Origin: Streptomyces tailanensis
GTDB taxonomy: Bacteria; Actinomycetota; Actinomycetes; Streptomycetales; Streptomycetaceae
Length of the DNA stretch: 64,000 nt
Assembly: GCF_008386495.1 (NCBI RefSeq)
Contig: NZ_VTHJ01000008.1
Location: 1 to 64,000, forward strand
Direction of reading: 5' to 3'
Shown here: positions 58,951-64,000 of the stretch, piece after piece
Numbering within the stretch: the first letter of the stretch is position 1
Layout of the letters: each line of letters begins with the position of its first letter
Program-made: the position numbers and the translations under genes
Notes under the pieces: model-generated
The model's input: the letters and a program-made list of their open reading frames with translations, nothing else
The model's database searches: none
Told to the model about the DNA's origin: nothing

Positions 58951-60015
58951 ATGCCTCGGTGGCGTACCGGCGCCAGCGGACGGGAGGCGAGTTACGACTT
59001 CGCCGTGCAGTACGTGGACAGCGTGTGGGCCGACACCGCCGCGCACGGCCGCAGGAACATGGCCAAGGTCTTCATGAAGACCACCATCGCCCTGCTGAGA
59101 CGCGAGCCCACGGACTACGAGCCCGTGGCTGTGCGCAGAGCGCTCCGCGAGCACGCCTTCAACAAGAACAAGCGTGACACCGCCCCGCCGGAGATGCAGG
59201 CCATCCTCCGATTCGTACAGCGCAACTCACTCAGCATGGCGGCGTGGGAAGACCCGGCGAAGGTCGAAGAGGTGATTCGCCAGGTCAATTCCCTGCTCAA
59301 CGGCAAGCAGGCCGCTGCGAGTTCAATCCGGCGTAACCGAAATGCGCTGAGCGGGATATTCGACTACGCCATCAAACGGGGGGTGCTGGCTGCCGACCCA
59401 ACACCCGGGGGGAAATGAGACAGGGTCAAGACGTCGAACACGGTCGACAAGCGCTCCCTGGTCAACCCCCAGCAGGCGGCAGCACTGCTTAGGTGGGTGT
59501 ACAGCCAGCCCAGGGAAGGCAAGATCCTGCACGCTTTCTACGCGACCATGTACTACGCAGGGCCGTGCCCAGAAGAGGCCACGCGCTACGCGTGAGAGAC
59601 GTAACCCTTCCGAACGCCGACCAGTGGGGCGAACTGCTAATCCACAAGGCGACGCCAGATGTCGAGAGCCAGTGGACCGACTCCGGGAAGTCCTTCGACG
59701 AGCGGCACTTGAAGGGGCGCGCCGGGTGTGAAGGGTGCGAAGCTGCACAGTGTGGTGATTCGATGCATGTGGGGACAAGGATCGTAAGGCCGTGCTAACC
59801 CCCCACGAGTATGACTCGATCCTCGGTAAGCGGGTGTACGACTGGCGGCACGTCTGCTTGACGACCTGCTGAACAAGGGAATCCCCCCAGCCCAGGTCGC
59901 GGAATGGGCCGGAAACAGCGTGCCCGTACTCCTGCGCACGTATGCGCACTGCATCAAGGGTGAACTCGACCAGTACAAGGAGCGATGGAGGAGGGCCCCG
60001 ACCTCTCGGACGCCG
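58951..60015 (+). pseudogene. decayed tyrosine integrase of an integrative element
   Basis: ASYDFAVQYVDSVWADTAAH begins the SAM-like core-binding domain, with VRRALREHAFNKNKRDT, SSIRRNRNALSGIFDYAIKR following up to an in-frame TGA at 59416. The same frame continues VDKRSLVNPQQAAALLRWVY and FYATMYYAGPCPEEATRYA to another TGA. RDVTLPNADQWGELLIHKAT is in a new frame, and LLNKGIPPAQVAEWAGNSVP with VLLRTYAHC is a remnant of the catalytic end (Tyr kept, upstream His changed to Asn). The N-terminal arm-binding domain and the R-box are missing. Confidence 0.8.
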
Positions 60016-60086
60016 CCTAACGGCTCGGAAAACCTGCCCGCGTATTGCCCGTGGGCAGCCGTAGAGGCCCGGTGACAGCCGGACAC

Positions 60087-60125
60087 AGTCGGACCCGCAC
60101 ACCCTCTGGGGAGGCGGGTCCGACT
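60087..60125 (+). terminator. hairpin terminator after the integrase remnant
   Basis: AGTCGGACCCGC and GCGGGTCCGACT form a perfect 12-base stem with a 15-base loop, followed by GCTTTTCT. It probably served the integrase gene. It also faces the ectoine operon, whose last gene is convergent. Confidence 0.7.
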
Positions 60126-60236
60126 GCTTTTCTGGGCGCTGACGGGCCGTGCCGTGAGACGGAGGCAGGGGTGTCCTCCGACTCGCCACGGTGCCCGGCC
60201 GCAGCCCTGTTTTGCCTGTTCATCGGCTATGCGAGG

Positions 60237-61130
60237 TCAGCTCACCGGCGTGAAGTCCCGCGCCCCGATGAACTCCGGTCGCCGTACCGGCGCCGCGAAC
60301 GGCTCCACCGCCGCGTTCTCCACGCTGTTGAACACGATGAAGACGTTGCTGCGGGGGAAGGGCGTTATGTTGTCGCCGGAGCCGTGCATGCAGTTGCAGT
60401 CGAACCAGGTCGCCGAGCCGGCCTTCCCGGTGAAGAGCTTGATGCCGTACTCGGAGGCCATCGCGGTGAGTGCCTCGTCGGACGGGGTGCCTGCGTCCTG
60501 CATCTGGAGGGATTGCTTGTAGTTGTCCTTCGGGGTGGCCCCCGCGCAGCCGAGGAACGTCCGGTGCGACCCCGGCATGATCATGAGGCCGCCGTTGGTG
60601 TCGAGGTTCTCGGTCAGGGCGATCGAGACGGACACCGTGCGCATGTTCGGCAGGCCGTCCTCGGCGTGCCAGGTCTCGAAGTCCGAGTGCCAGTAGAAGC
60701 CGGACGCGCCGAAGCCCGGCTTCACGTTGATCCGGGACTGGTGGACGTACACGTCCGAACCGAGGATCTGCCGGGCCCGTCCGACGACCCGCTCGTCGCG
60801 TACCAGCTGAGCGAACAGCGCACTGATCCGGTGCACCTCGAAGACCGACCGGATCTCCTTGGACTTCGGCTCGATGATCGACCGCTCGTCGGCCCGGATC
60901 GCCGGATCGGTGATGATCCGCTCCAACTCCTGCCGGTAGACGGTGACTTCGTCCGGGGTGATGAGCTCCTCGACGGCGAGGAAGCCGTCGCGCTCGTACG
61001 CCTGGAGGTCGGTGAGGGAGGCCGGTCCCGGCGTGCCGGGGGCGCCCCACACGACCGGGTCCTGACGCGGCACGTGCACCTCGGTGGCGCCGCGGCTGGG
61101 GTAGAGATCGGTGACGGTGGTGGTGGTCAT
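60237..61130 (-). CDS. ectD: ectoine hydroxylase
   Basis: A 297-residue Fe(II)/2-oxoglutarate dioxygenase making 5-hydroxyectoine. The iron triad is visible as FYWHSDFETWH (His148, Asp150) and CNCMHGSGDN (His249). GGLMIMPGSHRTFLGCAG and HQSRINVKPGFGASG are EctD signatures. It is last in the ectABCD order, 7 bases after ectC. Expression is expected under salt or heat stress from the promoter before ectA. Confidence 0.95.
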   Translation of the reverse strand: MTTTTVTDLYPSRGATEVHVPRQDPVVWGAPGTPGPASLTDLQAYERDGFLAVEELITPDEVTVYRQELERIITDPAIRADERSIIEPKSKEIRSVFEVHRISALFAQLVRDERVVGRARQILGSDVYVHQSRINVKPGFGASGFYWHSDFETWHAEDGLPNMRTVSVSIALTENLDTNGGLMIMPGSHRTFLGCAGATPKDNYKQSLQMQDAGTPSDEALTAMASEYGIKLFTGKAGSATWFDCNCMHGSGDNITPFPRSNVFIVFNSVENAAVEPFAAPVRRPEFIGARDFTPVS

Positions 61131-61137
61131 GGTGATG

Positions 61138-61542
61138 TCACACCTCCTCGGGTTCGGTGAGCAGGGGGTAGACGCCGTTCTCGTCGTGGTCCTCCCGGCC
61201 GGTCACGGGCGGGTTGAAGACGCAGATGCAGCGGAAGTCCTCCTTGATCCGCATCGTGTGCCGCTCGTGCCCGTCGAGGAGGTACATGGTGCCGGGCGTG
61301 ATCGTGTACTTCCGCCCGGTCTCGTCGTCGGTGAGCTCGGCCTCGCCCTCGACGCACACCACGGCCTCGATGTGGTTCGCGTACCACATCGACGTCTCCG
61401 TACCGGCGTAGAGGACCGTCTCGTGCAGGGAGAAGCCCACCCTCTCCTTGGCGAGGACGATGCGTTTGCTCTCCCATGTGCCGGACGCGGACTGTACGTG
61501 GCGGTCGGTGCCTTCGAGATCCTTGAAAGAACGGACGATCAC
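61138..61542 (-). CDS. ectC: L-ectoine synthase
   Basis: A 134-residue cupin enzyme closing N-gamma-acetyl-diaminobutyrate to ectoine. [40 protein letters not shown] and [18 protein letters not shown] are the usual EctC strands with metal-site residues. GTG 61542 is chosen over the longer open frame because homologous EctC proteins begin at this residue. It lies 20 bases downstream of ectB. Confidence 0.95.
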   Translation of the reverse strand: MIVRSFKDLEGTDRHVQSASGTWESKRIVLAKERVGFSLHETVLYAGTETSMWYANHIEAVVCVEGEAELTDDETGRKYTITPGTMYLLDGHERHTMRIKEDFRCICVFNPPVTGREDHDENGVYPLLTEPEEV

Positions 61543-61562
61543 GGTCGGTTCAGGCCTCCTTC

Positions 61563-62834
61563 TCAGACGGTTTCGCGGACGGCGCGGGCCAGCGTGCGCA
61601 GGCCCTCGTCCAGTTCTTCGGGGGTGATGGTGAGGGCGGGCAGCAGTTTGACGACCTCGCCCTCCGGGCCGGACGTCTCGATCAGCAGCCCGAGTTCGAA
61701 GGCCCGCCGGGCGATCCGCTCCGCGCGATCCTTGTTGTGGAACTCGATGCCCCACACCAGCCCGCGCCCCCGGTACTCCTTCACATCGGCGAGGTTCTCC
61801 TCGGTGATCGAGATCAGCGCCTGCTCGATCTGCTCGCCGCGCGCCCGGGTCTGCTTCTCCATGGCGGAGCCGTCCGCCCAGTACGTCTCAAGGGCGGCGG
61901 TGGCCGTCACGAACGCGGGGTTGTTGCCGCGGAACGTGCCGTTGTGCTCGCCCGGCTCCCAGATGTCCAGCTCGGGCTTGAACAGGCACAGCGACATGGG
62001 CAGTCCGTACCCGCTGATGGACTTGGAGACGGTGACGATGTCGGGGGTGATGCCCGCCTCCTCGAACGAGAAGAAGGCCCCCGTACGCCCGCAGCCCATC
62101 TGGATGTCGTCGACGATCAGCAGCATGTCCTGCCGCTCGCACAGGTCGGCGAGCGCGCGCAGCCACTCCGGGCGGGCGACGTTGATGCCGCCCTCGCCCT
62201 GTACGGTCTCCACGATCACGGCGGCGGGCTTGTTGAGTCCGGAGCCCTGGTCCTCCAGGAGCCGCTCGAACCACAGGAAGTCCTCGACCGTGCCGTCGAA
62301 GTAGTTGTCGAACGGCATGGGCGTGCCGTGCACGAGCGGGATACCGGCCCCGGCCCGCTTGAAGGCGTTGCCGGTGACGGCGAGGGACCCGAGGGACATC
62401 CCGTGGAAGGCGTTGGTGAAGGAGACGATCGCCTCCCGTCCCTTCACCTTCCGGGCCAGCTTCAGCGCGGACTCGACCGCGTTGGTGCCGGTCGGCCCCG
62501 GGAACATGACCTTGTACGGCAGATCGCGCGGCCGCAGCACCAGGTTCTGGAACGACTCCAGGAAGGCCCGCTTCGCGGTCGTCGACATGTCGAGCCCGTG
62601 GGTGACGCCGTCCCGCTCCAGATAGTCGATGAGGGCACGTTTGAGTACGGGGTTGTTGTGGCCGTAGTTGAGCGAACCGGCGCCGGCGAAGAAGTCCAGA
62701 TACGTGTGGCCGTCCTCGTCGTACATACGGCTGCCCTGCGCGCGGTCGAAGACGGTGGGCCAGCCGCGGCAGTAGCTGCGCACCTCGGACTCCAGGGTCT
62801 CGAAGACGCTCAGGTCGGGCTGGGTGATGGTCAC
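61563..62834 (-). CDS. ectB: diaminobutyrate-2-oxoglutarate transaminase
   Basis: A 423-residue class III aminotransferase converting aspartate semialdehyde to L-2,4-diaminobutyrate. [68 protein letters not shown] and [13 protein letters not shown] (PLP lysine) are conserved. It is the second step gene in the operon, 63 bases after ectA. Confidence 0.96.
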   Translation of the reverse strand: MTITQPDLSVFETLESEVRSYCRGWPTVFDRAQGSRMYDEDGHTYLDFFAGAGSLNYGHNNPVLKRALIDYLERDGVTHGLDMSTTAKRAFLESFQNLVLRPRDLPYKVMFPGPTGTNAVESALKLARKVKGREAIVSFTNAFHGMSLGSLAVTGNAFKRAGAGIPLVHGTPMPFDNYFDGTVEDFLWFERLLEDQGSGLNKPAAVIVETVQGEGGINVARPEWLRALADLCERQDMLLIVDDIQMGCGRTGAFFSFEEAGITPDIVTVSKSISGYGLPMSLCLFKPELDIWEPGEHNGTFRGNNPAFVTATAALETYWADGSAMEKQTRARGEQIEQALISITEENLADVKEYRGRGLVWGIEFHNKDRAERIARRAFELGLLIETSGPEGEVVKLLPALTITPEELDEGLRTLARAVRETV

Positions 62835-62897
62835 GGTCGATCGCTCCTCGATGCGTGGGGAGTGAGTGCGGGGAGAGCTCTTCGTACTTCTTCGGGT

Positions 62898-63422
62898 TCA
62901 GACGGCGAGCGGGCCGATGCGGTGCAGGACCTCCGGCTCGTGAGAGCCGTCCGGGAAGTCGGCCGCCTCGAACAGGACGGTGCGCTCGATGCTCGCGCCG
63001 TGACGTTCGGCGTACGCGGCGAACAGGCGCTCGGACGCGGTGTTGCCCGGTGTGATGGTGGTCTCGACGGTGGTCAGGGCCTGCCGACGGGCGACCCGTG
63101 CGGTGAGCCCGTCCAGCAGCGCGGCGGCGAGCCCGCGCCCCCGGTGCGCCTCGTCGACGGCCACCTGCCACACGAGGAGGGTGTCCGGCCGTTCCGGCCG
63201 CACGTACCCCGTCACGAACCCGACCGGTTCACCCGTCTCGTCCCGCGCCACCGCCGAGGTGTCGGCGAAGTCACGGCACCACAGCAGATAGCTGTACGAC
63301 GAGTTCAGATCGAGGGTTCCGGAGTCCCCGGCGATACGCCACAGCGCGGCGCCGTCCGCCACGTCCGGGCGATCGATCCGAATCCCTTCCGCGATTTCCA
63401 TTTCTGCTTGTGCGGCAGTCAT
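62898..63422 (-). CDS. ectA: L-2,4-diaminobutyrate acetyltransferase
   Basis: A 174-residue GNAT enzyme making N-gamma-acetyl-diaminobutyrate. LDLNSSYSYLLWCRDFADTS is the EctA substrate signature, VAVDEAHRGRGLAAALLDGL the acetyl-CoA loop, and TTVETTITPGNTASERLF the conserved end. It is the first gene of ectABCD. Confidence 0.95.
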   Translation of the reverse strand: MTAAQAEMEIAEGIRIDRPDVADGAALWRIAGDSGTLDLNSSYSYLLWCRDFADTSAVARDETGEPVGFVTGYVRPERPDTLLVWQVAVDEAHRGRGLAAALLDGLTARVARRQALTTVETTITPGNTASERLFAAYAERHGASIERTVLFEAADFPDGSHEPEVLHRIGPLAV

Positions 63423-63766
63423 GTGGCTTGAATTTACCGAGGGAGATTTTTAATTGCATTACCGCTCGGGGTTACGTATGGGCTGTTCATGTGTTATCGC
63501 GCGGGCGCGGGCGAGCGCACGAGAAGGGTGTCGAAATGTGTAGGTTTGACCGGAAATTACCACACAAAAAGGACCCCTTGTGGAGTAGGTCACATTTCTG
63601 CAACACTCGCGATATCGGCTCGAATTGTTGCCCCCTCGTCGCTCGTTAAATATGTGCGTTTACGAGAGAGGGGACTGGGCAGAAGAAAACGGGGCTCTGC
63701 TTGGATTAATCCGATGGGATTCTCGTTGGGAAATCTTTGCGGAGAGTCCGGGAAAGGGTGATGCGG
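63423..63766. promoter_or_regulatory. AT-rich promoter region upstream of ectA
   Basis: About 340 bases of markedly lower GC than the rest of the window lie between ectA and the next gene, with runs such as GATTTTTAATTGCATTA close to the ectA start. No gene is seen. It is the obvious place for the osmotically controlled ectA promoter and regulator sites, though no single box was assigned. Confidence 0.5.
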
Positions 63767-64000
63767 TCACGCGCCGGTGACGCCGTCGATGCGTTCGCGC
63801 ACGATGTCGGCGTGGCCGTTGTGCCGGGCGTACTCCTCGATCATGTGGATCAGGATCCACCGGAGGCTGACCTCCATCCCGCCCATCATCTGGCCGTCCG
63901 GGATCCGCCCGAGCGAGTCGAGAGCACGTCCCGCCACCGTCGCGCGACTGCGGGCGACCTCCCGCCGCCAGATGTCGAGCGCCTTGTCGAGCCCGCGCTC
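63767..64000 (-). CDS. DinB/DUF664 family protein, C-terminal part only
   Basis: The last 77 residues of a DinB-like four-helix protein that runs off the window edge. EVSLRWILIHMIEEYARHNG then HADIVRERIDGVTGA is the DUF664 end with the HxxxEYxxHxGH metal-site pattern. Such proteins are mycothiol-dependent transferase relatives of unknown substrate. Confidence 0.8.
   Translation of the reverse strand, partial: ERGLDKALDIWRREVARSRATVAGRALDSLGRIPDGQMMGGMEVSLRWILIHMIEEYARHNGHADIVRERIDGVTGA

Noticed and set aside
60087..60125. tRNA-like sequence or attachment site at the island edge
   Set aside because: It is a plain 12-base hairpin with a 15-base loop and a T-run; no cloverleaf arms or anticodon region can be drawn.
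63423..63766. Small ORFs in the AT-rich region before ectA
   Set aside because: They lack ribosome sites and codon bias, and overlap the expected ectA promoter.
1..64000. CRISPR arrays, rRNA or tRNA genes
   Set aside because: No regularly spaced repeats or tRNA/rRNA signatures were recognised. The recurrent GC-rich units are scattered, not an array.

Overview
The window is high-GC actinobacterial DNA. Signs of this are GTG and TTG starts, Tat and lipobox signal sequences, an ectoine operon, a SigK-type sigma factor with a zinc-type anti-sigma, a mycothiol-type enzyme fold, and many copies of the GC-rich intergenic repeats typical of Streptomyces. The organism is most likely a soil Streptomyces that degrades plant cell walls. 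Assignments come from reading motifs and gene order; no database search was run.

Layout. 1-3000: an MFS exporter gene broken by frameshifts, a maleylpyruvate-isomerase-fold protein and a metallo-beta-lactamase-fold hydrolase. 3018-35161: a large pectin and arabinan locus. It begins with a GntR/FCD regulator, a DHDPS-family sugar-acid lyase or dehydratase and an IlvD/Edd sugar-acid dehydratase. Next come two sugar ABC permeases and, after an interval, their lipoprotein binding protein. The enzymes are PL1 pectate lyases (8542, 17957, 21531), a PL1-CE8 fusion (13568), CE8 pectinesterases (19375, 20510), a CE12-type rhamnogalacturonan acetylesterase (17121), PL9 lyases (23897, 27467 and a decayed third copy at 28788), a GH43 cytoplasmic enzyme, a secreted double-GH43 enzyme, a PL4 rhamnogalacturonan lyase and a PL3 pectate lyase. 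A carboxylesterase and a frameshifted IS1182-type element sit inside this locus.

35245-46980: ordinary chromosomal genes. These include a SigE-type sigma factor with a membrane partner, an NCS2 purine permease, a decayed penicillin-binding protein, and an IclR regulator divergent from an alpha-ketoglutarate-semialdehyde-type dehydrogenase. That dehydrogenase could finish the arabinonate route begun at 3859-6497. A DsbA-like protein, a class-V aminotransferase and a SigK/anti-sigma pair follow.

47278-60125: an accessory island ending in a decayed tyrosine integrase. It holds an XRE/TPR regulator coupled to an acetyltransferase, several unknown genes coupled to very short ORFs, a protein made of five tandem GntR-type winged helices, and a graspetide (ATP-grasp RiPP) cluster. 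The cluster has a precursor peptide, an SAV_5884-type ATP-grasp ligase and a PIMT-like methyltransferase. Directly upstream lie an APH-like kinase interrupted by an in-frame TAG, a lactate/malate-dehydrogenase-like protein and an HPr-kinase-like P-loop protein. This combination is the best candidate here for an undescribed system.

60237-63422: ectABCD for ectoine and hydroxyectoine, followed by an AT-rich promoter region and the end of a DinB/DUF664 gene at the window edge. The pectin genes would work as a chain: secreted PL, CE and GH enzymes cut and de-esterify pectin, the ABC importer brings in oligomers (an ATPase would have to come from elsewhere, for example MsiK), and the cytoplasmic hydrolase, oxidoreductase and dehydratases process the sugars.
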